Positions 23,086 to 34,200 of a DNA stretch of 64,000 nucleotides are shown here, piece by piece. Below the pieces are notes generated by a model. That model was not told the DNA's origin, searched no databases, and was given only the letters and a program-made list of their open reading frames with translations. Each line of letters starts with the position of its first letter. Position 1 is the first letter of the stretch. Source of the DNA: Quercus robur (Eukaryota > Streptophyta > Magnoliopsida > Fagales > Fagaceae); assembly GCF_932294415.1 (NCBI RefSeq), contig NC_065535.1, positions 87,932,862 to 87,996,861 of the forward strand. The letters are read 5' to 3'. The translations under genes and the position numbers were made by a program.

Positions 23086-23568
23086 ATATATATTTATTTA
23101 TTTTAACAAATTGTTAAGGTGATAGTTATGATTGGAGTAATATTGCTTCTAACATTTTTTTATAAATTTTTAAGGTGATTAGTGTAACATTGTTTCCATA
23201 TTCATGTTAGAAAATGATGTCTCCATTTAAAATGAATCAATTTTTACAAAATTAACTTTTGCCGTTAATGCAAAAACATTTTACAAAGTTTTTATTTTAT
23301 TTTAATTCTTAACAATAATACCAATATTAATATAAACACATCTTACAATTTTTTTTATTTAAATTCTTAAAAATTTTTAAAAAAATTTAATACAAGAACA
23401 TTTTACAATATATATATATATATATTTTAACAAATTGTTAAGGTGATAGTTATCATTGGAGTAATATTGCTTCCAACTTTTTTTATAAATTTTTAAGGTG
23501 ATTAGTGTAACATTGCTTCCATATTCATGTTAGAAAATGATGCTCTCCATTTAAAATGAATCAATTTC

Positions 23569-24000
23569 TTGATTTTGAATATATATTACCATTTAAATTG
23601 TAAACCAACTTTGAGTGTAACTTTCTAGTGAAATGGAAGGTATCATCTTCAAGTTCACCATTAGCACTGCTTTTATTGCACACCAACTATTGTAAATTAA
23701 ACTTAGAACTCAATTGGTACATTGTACCAAAGAATTGCATGGAAACATTAATTAATAATTTAAGGAATACAAGAAATTATAATGTGGTAAATACTATCAT
23801 CTATTTATTTGGTGATGTCACAAAAATGTAATTATGCAAATATATTCCAGGGTTTGACAAACATGATAAGATGATGGAATGAAATCATATTTAATTCAAA
23901 TTTCTCTTGTAAAAAAAAAAATTATATATCTTGGTATGATTTTTAAGGACCTTTTTGAACTCACACCTTATTGATAATGACCAATTAAGGGGAGCTTACT
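23569..24000. other. AT-rich spacer
   Basis: No gene seen. The 'accaattaaggggagctt' motif at about 23,980 recurs in diverged form at 24,745 and 24,820, marking older local duplication. Confidence 0.5.
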
Positions 24001-24692
24001 CAGGGTCCATTTGGTTGGGAGGTAGAAAAGTGAGAGAATAGAAAAAATTTTAATTTCTCTCATTTTTGTTTGGTGGGGAGTGAAAAAGTGAAGAGATGAA
24101 AAAAGTGAGTTTGTATAAATTTATTCATATACCCTTATTAAAAAATGGTGCCAAATTAAAACAAAAAAGTGAAAAACAAAAAAAATACAATCACTCAAAT
24201 TTATTAAAAAATAAAAATCACGTCTAAACTTAAAAAAAAAAAAAACACAAAAAAAAAAAGGAGAAGAAGTGCAACGTATTGGACAAGCCTGCCCAGGAAA
24301 TCAAAAGAAAAAAAAAAGAATAAGGAAGAGGCAACGTGCAGGAAAAATGAAAAAAAAAAAGAAAAAGAGAAAAAAGAAGAAGAGGCAACGTCCAGAGACC
24401 AGAAAAAAAAAAAAGAAAAAAAGAAAAAAAAAACAACGTATTAGACGAAGCCAATGTGCAAGTGCACATGGGCATTTTCGTCATTTACCTATCAAACTCC
24501 CCTCACTCAGCTTTCTCCCATTTTGGAGAGAACTTTTTGGCGAGTCTAAGGAGAAAACACTTGGCCCCAACCAACATTTTTCTCTCTCTCTCTCTTCCAA
24601 CCAAATACTCTCCAAAAAGTTTTTTTTCCTCATTTTCTCTCATTTTTTTTTTCATCTTCCCTAAAATCCACTCTACCAAACACACCCTCAAT
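24001..24692. mobile_element. Probable TIR transposon with purine-rich core
   Basis: The ends mirror each other imperfectly: AGGGTCCATTTGGTTGGG on the left, and on the right the complement of AGGGTGTGTTTGGTAGAG. The core is A/G-rich (24,230-24,440) and gives artefact Lys/Arg-rich open frames. No target-site duplication was found. Confidence 0.5.
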
Positions 24693-25690
24693 GTCAAGAA
24701 TGCTCCAATGTGACATTTTCAGAGTCGCATCTAATTTATAACGACCAATTAGAGAGAGCTTCCTCAATTGTCCCGGTGGGTTTTTTGTTTTTGTTTTTTG
24801 GATTCACATCTTGTCAATAACAACCAATTAGGAATAGGAAGAGCTTTAGAAGCTGATATCTAATTTTCTGTGTAGGAAGGAATAACAATGTTGCCCACAA
24901 TCTAGCTAGCAAGGCTCACTTGAAATATATTAAGCAATGCTGTAGATATAAAATTTTTCAATAACATTTTTTCATAATTTGCTAAGATGATAAGTTATGA
25001 TTAAAGTAAAATCACTTTTACTTTAGCCTATTATTGACATTATTTTTATTTTCTACCAATCACGCCACATCAATAATTATATTTGTAATGCATATTTTTC
25101 AATAAATATCTATCTCTTTGCATATCGGGAAAAAAAAATTATATCACTTATGGAAAATGGCTGGAAGAAGAGTCATACAACACATTTTTCAATAAAAATT
25201 ATTATCCCTTTACAGATAATAATTTTTTTTTAAAAGTTGGTTGAATTCAACATATTAACTTGCATAATTTACACATGTATTTCCAAGATATAACCATATA
25301 TGTCAAGCTCGATCTCATGTCATGTCGTTATGTTATGGATTACCAATATGGGAAAAACCATTCGATGTCTTGCACTCTTGCCCATAATGCTTTTCCTGAA
25401 TTTGATTAAGTTCACATGCTATAGACATTTCTTCAAATCAAATTTTAGAACCCTGAGCTCAATTTAAATAAGAAAAATTCTGATATAATTTATGAGACTT
25501 ATAGTATAATATGCAATGGATATTTTATTTGCACTGCATCTCAAGTCAATACAATGAAAGAAAATAAAAGAAAATCATACATCTAAAACATAAACAAGAG
25601 AAAGAAAGCAAAGATGATAGCAATCACAAGACAAAAAAAAGGAAGATGTCTAGAAATTAATAGAGGCATTAATCAAGTTGGCAATGATAT
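24693..25690. other. AT-rich intergenic stretch
   Basis: No gene recognised. The last 100 bp probably hold the 3' UTR of the minus-strand gene at 25,691. Confidence 0.5.
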
Positions 25691-25936
25691 CTAGTGGCGT
25701 GGGCCGGTGATTTCTGGATGGGAAATTCCAGTGGTAACTTTGGCAACATCAAGTGCAGAGGCTTCAGGCTTCTTCTTGGAGTATAAGACAAAGAAACCAA
25801 GAGTGGCAGTGATGGCTAAGCCACCAATGGCCATGCTCATAGGACGGAAGTGTGGTTTACTGCGCTGGTGAAGTATCCCAGTGGCATGCTGCCCTGGTGA
25901 TGGCTGCTTCACTCCCTGGTCTGCCATTGCTTTCAC
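25691..25936 (-). CDS. Small single-span membrane protein, function unknown
   Basis: An intronless 81-aa frame. A second in-frame Met at residue 4 (MADQGVKQPS) may be the true start, giving 78 aa. Residues 1-32 are polar and basic (QRSKPHFRP), about 33-52 form one hydrophobic helix (MSMAIGGLAITATLGFFVLY), and a basic KKK and a short polar tail ending TGPRH follow. I recall very similar small plant proteins annotated only as uncharacterised or transmembrane proteins, but I cannot name one with certainty. A basic N-terminus followed by one span would suit an organelle or ER membrane, which is inference. Codon use and the lack of low-complexity sequence support a real gene. The opposite-strand frames over it are shadows. 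Confidence 0.75.
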   Translation of the reverse strand: MKAMADQGVKQPSPGQHATGILHQRSKPHFRPMSMAIGGLAITATLGFFVLYSKKKPEASALDVAKVTTGISHPEITGPRH

Positions 25937-26089
25937 TTCTTCTACTCCTGCTAAGGCCTTCTATGTCTATAGCTTTATTATCTCTTTCACTCTTCCTCTA
26001 TGTTGTCTCTCTTTCTGTAAAACTGTGTTTTGTGTGTTTTTTTACGTGGTTATGAAAGTTTTAAGCTGGAGAGAGAAGGGGACATGAGG

Positions 26090-27573
26090 GTGGTGAAAGA
26101 AATAGGAGGCGAAAGTGAATCTTTGATGGACATTTGGAGCATGTAGAGTTTGAAGTGTTCTTAGTTTGACATGTGGTGGTTGACTTCCACAACTTCAATA
26201 ATTTTAGGAGTGATGTTAGGGGAAAAAAAATCTAGTAACACATACTATTACTTAATTTTTTTGTTATAACTATGATGTGACAGAGTGTGATTGGTAAAAA
26301 TAAATTGTAAATTCATGTGTAAGTGATGAGTAAACAACTCACAATTTATCACGTCAGAGTTGTGACCAAAAAAATTAAATAATTTGTAGTTCTAAAATCA
26401 CTCATTTTAGGAAGACTACAAATTTCGTTTTAGTTCTTTCTAGTGGATTTGAGTGGTGGAAGGGGACACGATACTGACATGTGTTAGTCCTTTGTCTCAT
26501 CCTATGCTCCTATCCAAAGAGGGAAGCCTTGTCCTACCAATTTTATTACATGAACCTTCACAAACTAATGTATCTCTAATATAAGAAAAAATTAATTAGT
26601 TAATTCTATTGTCCCCAAGTGGACACTTTTGATCATATCACACCTTCTTAAGGTCATAAGGTGTAAAGGGTTTCGTTCACTTCAAAAAAAAAAAAAAAAA
26701 AAAAAATTGTTTCCTTTAACTTTTTCCATACGGCTATAGAATCACTCGGTATAGCTTTACAATGGGCAAAATAGAAGATCAAAATCTATTATATATTATT
26801 CAAAATTTATTTATTTACTTATTATTCAAAAAAAAATCTATTATTTATTTATTTTTATTTGAGAAAGAGCTAGAACGGTCATCCAATTAAGCATAATAAA
26901 ATAGAAGATCAAGATCTATCTACATTTGTCTGATAATAATTTTGGTGCCAACACTATTTGTCAATAATCAGACGATTGCTATTGCGACCACTTTTTTTTT
27001 TTGATGGTTATTGTGACCACATTTTAAGGATATACAAAACCTTGGCTACAATTAATGGTAAAATAGCAGATTAATAATGATCACCCTACATATATAGTAA
27101 ATATGTTACAATCTGTTTTATAACAATTTTGGTATCAAGCCTATGCTATGCTCATCCTCTTGCTGTTGCAATTCTGTCATTCTGTGTCCCCATTGTTCTG
27201 TAGAAACAAGTGGCAACTGCGATTAATCTGCATTAATATGGTGAACACCAATATCTTTGCAAATGCATTCATCTCGAAGCTGCTGCTAATGCAGCTGTAA
27301 TAGTTATTCATTGGTCCAGGTCTTTTCGGATATTCCAACAATGAAGTTAACATGGTCTCAGTGGCGGGATCAGAGTAACTCCGTAATCGCAGGATCTCCC
27401 TGTCCTGATGAAAGGCAATTGTGTGACGTAGTTCTTGTTGCTGACCACCATCAGATTGAGCTTTCCAAGTTTCCACACTGTATTCTATCTCAATATTCTA
27501 CATACATTATATTGTATTTGAAAGAGGAGGTGTAGGGGGGCAAAAAGAAACTGAAGAAAGAAACAAAATCACC
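26090..27573. other. Intergenic stretch between the small gene and APO4
   Basis: It holds the promoter side of the 81-aa gene (CT-rich, 25,940-26,030 just before it), a possible small inverted repeat at about 26,262-26,370 (ataactatgatgtgac against gtcagagttgtgacc), a poly-A tract at 26,683-26,705 and the APO4 3' flank. No gene is supported. Confidence 0.5.
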
Positions 27574-30500
27574 TTAAACTACCAGTTCAGCTTCTCTAAG
27601 ATCCGAGGGGATCCCCACATCCAACCTCATTGTTGATTTGTACTCATCCGGCACAACAGCGCCAGCTTGTGTGCATATTTCGACTACAGCAGGTGCTTGA
27701 CCATAGAAGTTCCTCAGCTCTCGCTGCAATGGTGGTCCATTTACATCAGGAACATGCCACACATATCTTGGTGGTATCAAGTCATTTAGCACTGCCGCCT
27801 GCCAACCATGCTGCCCATTCCGCTGCTGGTGCTTGTGAGCCCCACAGTTCTGTGCCTTGTGCCCACTAGGACCAACATGTACCTCTGGGCAATACCCACA
27901 AACCCTTACCAGGTACTTCTTCATCAACCTGCTGGCTCCTCCCCTCATCTTTTCCCATGCTTGTAGTGTTTCCTCAGCAAGCCAAGCAATGCTGGCTTCA
28001 TCAGATGGGGCTACTATCTCTGAATCAGGTATTTCCGTTAATAATGGCGTCTCAGGAACTTCAGGGACAGGATCTGGGAGTTCACTTTCATCTGCATCAA
28101 TGAACTCCTTTCTCCCAGTGCGGATGATTGGCTTTCTTCTCCTTTTTGTTGGAAATTCAGGAATATTGACACCAGCTTGGATGCAGAGCTCAACTATGGC
28201 TGGAATCCGAGGAATTGAGAATCTCTCCTGATGAGGAATACGCTTTCCAAGGCGATCATAGAGGTGGTAGGCTTCTACTTCCCAGACTATGTCATCAACA
28301 GTTGCATTTGTCCACACATGAAGACCCTTGCGGAAGCCAGCATTTGGACCTCTACAAGATCTGAATGGATGTCCAACAGGTCCCACGTGAATTTCATTAC
28401 AGCCGCTGCATTTGCATTGCACAAAAAAGTCACAAAACTGTTCACAAAACAGGTTGAATGAATTTTATTAAAGAAAAAGGGTTGAATATATTTTGGTCCC
28501 TCTAAATTTGGATGTGCTATCAATTTAATTCTTATAGTTTCAAAATATCAATTTCAACTTCATAGTTTCAAGTACTGGATAATTTGGTACTCTTGTCTAT
28601 CCCTGTTAATCATAGGCAAAGGGTCATGTAAATTATGCCTGAATGAAACTATTTTGATAGTTTTCTTCTTCTTCTTCTTCTTCTTCTCTCTCTCTCTCTC
28701 TCAATATGTGAAAAAACAGAAAAGAGGGAGTTGGGAGGGAGCTCAGGTTCAGGCAGCATGTCCACAATGGAGTCACCAATGCCACAGCAAAACAATGTAG
28801 CCAAGGATTGTCTCTGGTAGTAATCCACCATCTATTCACCATGTAAACAACTGCTGGTGTTGAAATCAGAAAACATCAATTTAGTTTAAAATTTCTTCCT
28901 ATACCATTTTCTTCACTTTGAACTCTAGAAGATTTGCCAATCCCTCAAAAACAAAGCAGTTGCATGCTTTGGTCATGAAGTTGCAGCTCTATCAGGATCC
29001 ATTTCATCCGACTAGAATATTATTTGTTTAATTGCCGATTGTCTCAAAAAGTTAAGCTGTTAGGAAATGATGAATTTAATCATTTAACCATAATTCTAAC
29101 ACTCCCTCTCAACTATGGGCCTAAACTCCCCCTTAATAAATGAGGCCCAACCAGTGGGATTTTTAATATTTTAAATGGGAATTAGAGTGGAGACAGAGAT
29201 CTAACTCAGGCTCTTCTGCCTTGATATTATATTAAATAACTGATTGTCCCAAAAAACTTAAGCTGTTAGGAAATGATACATTTAATCTTAACCATAATTC
29301 TAACCGTATTGATTCTATGCCATCATAAGGATATTTGTGTTACTTGCAGCTTAGTCAACAAAAGTTGCCTCCAAGGTTTTTTTGGGAACTCCAATTATCA
29401 GGCTGAGATTTGTTCTTGGAGGAATAATAGTTTATGGGTTAGCATGGATTCAATTAGTAGAAGTGAATTTGAGTCGCACTTGCATCTATAGTCCCTAGCA
29501 TTGGTGAGGAAGCCAAAGGTCAAATTCAAATCTGCTGAGCCAACAGAAGCAACACTAGCAACAAAAACAAAGAGAACATACCATTCAAACCTTAGGAACA
29601 AGTTGAAGACCAAGGAAATGTTCACGAAGAACAATAACACAATGAAGGGAAGAGGATTGCAAGGTTTGCAACAAGATTTCCAAAAAATCTCTCTTGTATT
29701 TTCTATTTGATTCATTTGATTTATTTTATCATCTATTTTATTTTTCCTCTAAATAAAAGTTTTGAAATGACCTTGTTTTATGCTCACCTGCAACATCACA
29801 TAAAATTTAATGTTCCTATGATTAGCAGAGATAGACAGAAGGACTAAATTGAAAATAATCCAAAACTTCAATTTTTTTTTAAGAGTACTTTATAGATACT
29901 ATAAGATTTGAAACTATGACATCAGTTTCATGATGATTGCTCTTTACCAGGAAGGCAAGACATCAATTTGGCCAAAACTTTGAAGTTAACGCTGCTGGAA
30001 TTAGAACTACACGGACCATATTGATAACAAACTCAAATTTACAGGAACCAATGCATATTTTAGCTTTAAAAAGAAAAAGGAAAAATGAAGAAGAATCAAT
30101 TTAAGTTTCAAGCAAAGTTGACACTGCTAAACTTGAAACTAGATGGATCAAAGTGAAAAAAGTAACAAACTCAAATTTAGCCTAAAACAACCCCAGTTTA
30201 AGTACCAAGCAATTTTTTGACAAGAGATAATATTTTGTCTTAGATAACAGTCATCTAATATTTGTTCAAGGAGAGAAAGATGCTTACTGGGCAAACATTA
30301 AAAAAAGAAAAAAGAAAAAAGAAAAAAGAAAAAAGAAAAAAAGAAGCTCATCTAAAGAAATCACATACAATGAAAGAAAATTGAAATTCAACCCAGTAAA
30401 GAGAGCTAAATTTTTGTCACATGGACATCAGCTAATTGAAATATTTTTCAATATGCTGTTGAGTCAACATGTCTGCATTCATCATGCAGTATAGATATAT

Positions 30501-32824
30501 CTCATGAGACACATGCAACAGGTCAGTTTAACAGATTGATTTGGATAACCAAATAAATTTCTGTCACAGTGCTTAACAAAGCTGATTTTATTTTTTTCCA
30601 TTCCATGAGTCAAATATTAGCAGAGGAATTGAATTACCTGCAAGCATGCACACGAACCACCTTTAAGAGTTTCTTGAGATTGTTAATCAGTGTAATCCTC
30701 GCATTAAACACATCATAAGCAACTGGTATGAGCCTCTTGACAAGTAGGCCATTCTTTGGTGGTGGAGCAGGTCGTTTAGGCTGGCCTTTCATCTTCTTGA
30801 CCCTCTCCCTAGCAGCCCGCCTCAGCTCCACAACGGGTACTGGAAATGGCTTTTTCTCCTTCTTTGAATAGTAGCGTGGAAAATCAGCATTTTGAGGAAG
30901 TTCACTCCTGATGACCAATGGATATGATCGACACAAGTTCAGTGATGGACTTCTATACTTCAATGGGAGTTTAATTTTAATGCTACTATGCTGCAAAAGA
31001 ATAAAAGTAGAGTCATGAAGCATAAACATTAGATGGGAAGTTCCTTAAGAGTTACAGTTATATAGGAACAAAAGAGAGTTTCGCACAGGCTAAATTTTCA
31101 AGCTGCTATACAGAAATTGGAGACACTTAATTCTTGATTTTGGCTTGTCAAGAAACAAGCTAACAATCAGAATTGATTGTGTAAAAAGCTTTAACAGAAA
31201 ATCACAGTGATTATTACAGTAGACCCTAAATATGTTATAACTTGAAGCAATGGCACAATATACAAGCTGTGGCTGGGGCTATTTTTCAAGGCCATTACTA
31301 GGAAGTTCACCCAAAACAATAGTTCATTTAATTCAGGTCTTTTCCTTTTTTATTTACTTTTTCCTTCTTTTATCTAGTCTTTTATAAGCACCGGAATACA
31401 TGACTGTGGGCAGGGACGTAGCTATGCTTGGACCAGGGGGGGCAATGGCCCCCCCTGGCCCAATGAGAAAAAGCAAAATATAAATTATATAAAGCTTGGT
31501 TTTGAATTTTCATGCTCCATTTTTGTTCGATACTTCCATGCTTTCACAAAAAGTACACTTTCTTTATTCAAATTTATATTAAATTTTGATTCTTTTTGTG
31601 AGTTTCTATCTAGATTCTAAATGATTTATGAAATTTATCTTAAAGCATTAGCATAGGATAATTGCAGCTAAGTGTTTGATGAAGTTCCCCAAAGAAGCTT
31701 GGGATAAACACACACACACACACACATATATATATTCTTTTATAAGTAGCTTGGATAAAAAAAACATGGTTGTCTTTGGGTTAATCTAGAGGTACAATAT
31801 GAAAGTTTAGGCTATAACAAATTTTTTAAGCATTTGGGTTTGAGTGTATCTCGCCCCCCCTCACTCGAAATCCTAGCTCCGTCCCTGACTGTGGGTAACT
31901 TATTTGGGGGTTTGGAAGACCATAAAATTGGCTAGCCAAGAATATTATAATTGGTTTTTAGTTTTTTTGTGTTTGTCAAATTTTATAAAATATGGAACTG
32001 GTTATCAATTTGTCATGTTTGCATTCAATCTTGGTGCTTAAATGTTTATATAAAAAGAATAAAACACAGTTATCACATGGTTTATAAAAACTACATATAA
32101 ACCGAAACTAGTTCAAGAATAAATTAATTTTCTTTTATAGGTGAGTTCAGTGTTGTTTGCACTAGAACTCGTTGACTTAAAAGGAAAAAAAATGTTTTAT
32201 CTAGTGCCAAAGCTTCCACTTTTGCGGGTCTTGGAGAGGTGATTGGTAGGCACCCTTGCCTTCCCACCCACCCTTTTTTTTTGCAGAGGCTGATTCCTGG
32301 AACTCATTGACTTGAACTTGAACTAATTTTTTTTATTGGTTCAAAACCAGACTGAATTGGTCTTGTGTGTTTGCCAAACACCCTAATTGTAATTGGAAGT
32401 TTGACATACATACACTTACAAGAACAAAAAACAGCAATAACTGACTAATAAGCAATGCCTGAGTGTACAAGTACGGAAATACAGCTGTAAAAATAGAGGG
32501 TCCCTAGAACCTTGCATACGATGAATTGGCTTAAAGCTAGATGGCTAGTACTCCACAATTTTCCCAAATAAAATATCAAGAGCTTTCATCAATGTTTTCC
32601 AATCAAGTGCATTACACAACCAACAAACTGAGCTGTGAATTCTCAACAAGGCATACCTGGAAAGAATCAAGTGAACCAAGACCCCGATGTCGGCTAAGCT
32701 TCAGGTGTTCTGCATTCTTTTGGAAGGAAGCATTTAATGGCCCCACTTTGGGTGTTAGAAACTTTCCTTTACCACACAACAAGACCATTGCGCTATGTGT
32801 AAAGGTTAGAGAACCACAGTCCAT
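27574..32824 (-). CDS. APO4: APO protein 4, mitochondrial RNA-splicing factor
   Basis: The APO family (accumulation of photosystem one) is plant-specific and binds organelle RNA; APO4 is described as a mitochondrial group II intron splicing factor. Coding exons on the minus strand are 32824-32657, 30990-30638 and 28405-27574. They sum to 1353 nt and 450 aa with exact phases (AG joined to C gives Ser-Gly-Cys). A second start, Met at 32788, would give 438 aa. Both predictions are longer than Arabidopsis APO4 as I remember it (about 337 aa), and the extra length is N-terminal. Two zinc-binding APO domains are seen: about residues 168-254 (HACSGCNEIHVGPVGHPF...C) and 338-430 (VRVCGYCPEVHVGPSGHKAQNC). 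The motif PVVELRRAARERVKKMKGQP lies at about 107-126. Exon 1 is less certain; its Lys/Arg-rich, acid-poor sequence suits a mitochondrial presequence. A 5' UTR exon probably ends at 34,121. Confidence 0.9.
28406..30637 (-). other. APO4 intron 2
   Basis: 2.2 kb. It contains a (CTT)n(CT)n microsatellite at 28,666-28,702, a direct repeat of about 48 bp ('aagctgttaggaaatgat', near 29,057 and 29,261) bracketing a GGCCC-containing piece that may be an old LTR scrap, and an AAAAAG-type repeat at 30,301-30,345. Open frames at 29,273-29,710 have no recognisable product. Confidence 0.6.
31411..31887. mobile_element. hAT-type non-autonomous transposon in APO4 intron 1
   Basis: 477 bp. Terminal inverted repeats CAGGGACGTAGCT and AGCTCCGTCCCTG, with a perfect 8-bp duplication ACTGTGGG at 31403-31410 and 31888-31895. 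A C/G-homopolymer pair (GGGGGG...CCCCCC near 31,435-31,456) and a (CA)n(TA)n microsatellite at 31,710-31,732 are inside. No transposase frame. Confidence 0.92.
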
Positions 32825-32845
32825 CCTTAAGACCAAGATAAAACG

Positions 32846-32940
32846 TCTGCTCAGAAACTTTCTAAAACAAGCTTTGAAAGAGTACAGCTTGAGAATTCAC
32901 ATCAATCTCAATATATCTTTTGCTAAATTCTTGCAAAAAA

Positions 32941-32972
<32 letters not shown>

Positions 32973-34120
32973 AACTATTTTAGCTAACCCACATTTCACA
33001 TACACCTGCATCAAATTCTCTATTTTTACTCAATTCCATTTGAATAGTCTTTCTTCATTCTTTCTTTACTATTTTTCCAACCATCACATTTCAAATGGTC
33101 ATATTTTCTCCATTGGTTATAAATTACCTCTAATATTTTATTAACTAGTAAGTTTTATACACACAACATAGTTTCATTTTTCTAAGTTTTAACTCCTAAG
33201 TTTCAAAATTGAAACTCAAAAAAGATTACAAAGAAAGAATTGAGGAACCTGTGCATATACTTAATAATATTTTGAAAATCACAAAAGGTACTTAAAAACT
33301 TTTAAAAGAATCATAAAGTCCAACCAAGAAAGTTGTTGTTTGTTAAGTTAGAGTATCAAAATATGTCATTACATTGCAACCACAGCACACAATCATGAAT
33401 AGCATGTTAGCCCTACTATTTTGAAATAGAGGATCAAAACCAGTCTATTTTGCCTACAAGGACAATGAAAGACATTTGGAAAAGACAATTATTCAGACAA
33501 TTAAATATTTTTTTTGTATTTCAGTCACTATTGATTACTTATTCTCAGTCCCTATTCAGGAACTAGAAGCAGTCCTTAGGATTTGCCTCTTAATTTTACA
33601 CAGGTGAATTCAAAACTATGCTACAAAAGGAGCTAAACATGGACTTTTCTTCCTTTGGAGAGACCATTCTGGACATTTTTAACTAATGGCATTGACAGCA
33701 AGCCAAAAAGGAGGTTCTTTTACAATGAGAACCAAGTTGATTCTAAAACCTCTTTGCAAGAGGAGATAAAAATTGGTTCTTGAAGTTACTTTCACAGACA
33801 CATGCGTTACACAACCAAGTTCAGCTCCAGTTTCTGCTTATGCTAAAAACCCACCACCCCAATTCCTAAAACCGTACACCAACTAAACCAAGACACCATT
33901 AATATGAACTAAAATCAGCTAAAGTCAAATGGGTATGTGCAAAATCAACAAACTTTAGATAAAAACACACCAACACACACTCAGCAGGACATCATAGTAT
34001 CATACATTCATACCCATTATCAAAACGCACAAAAATTCATCATATCACAAAACAAAACAAAATGCAACGATTTTTTTTTTTTGGGATAAACCGAAATGAA
34101 AAAGAGAGAAAGGAGGGCAC
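32846..34120 (-). other. Probable 5' UTR intron of APO4
   Basis: A good donor (AAAAG then GTGCCC at 34121/34120) and a possible acceptor (CTGAGCAG before 32846) suggest a first, non-coding exon at about 34,121-34,200; its own ATG is followed quickly by a stop (M-L-C-stop). A long poly-A tract lies at 32,935-32,973. Confidence 0.55.
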
Positions 34121-34200
34121 CTTTTGGCTAAGTTTTGGAAGCGAGCTTAACAGAGCATGTTTTTGAGTCAGATTTTTGTTTGTGTGGACAACTCTCTGGC

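Larger units (their letters stand above)
21918..23568 (+). repeat. Tandem duplication of about 330 bp, first copy split by a solo LTR
   Basis: Copy A is 21918-22099 plus 23086-23241; copy B is 23242-23568. Both contain 'acaataataccaatatta', 'taatacaagaacatttta', 'aaattgttaaggtgatagt' and 'ctccatttaaaatgaatc' in that order. The AT-rich duplicated DNA has no coding potential. Confidence 0.85.

Noticed and set aside
24269-24664. 131-aa Lys/Arg-rich frame
   Set aside because: It comes from A/G homopolymers inside a probable TIR element; composition is not protein-like.
29501-29710. 69-aa basic frame in APO4 intron 2
   Set aside because: No recognisable family, overlapped by an antisense frame, and inside an intron.
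34121-34200. ATG in the first APO4 exon as the protein start
   Set aside because: The frame stops after three codons, so it is better read as leader sequence.
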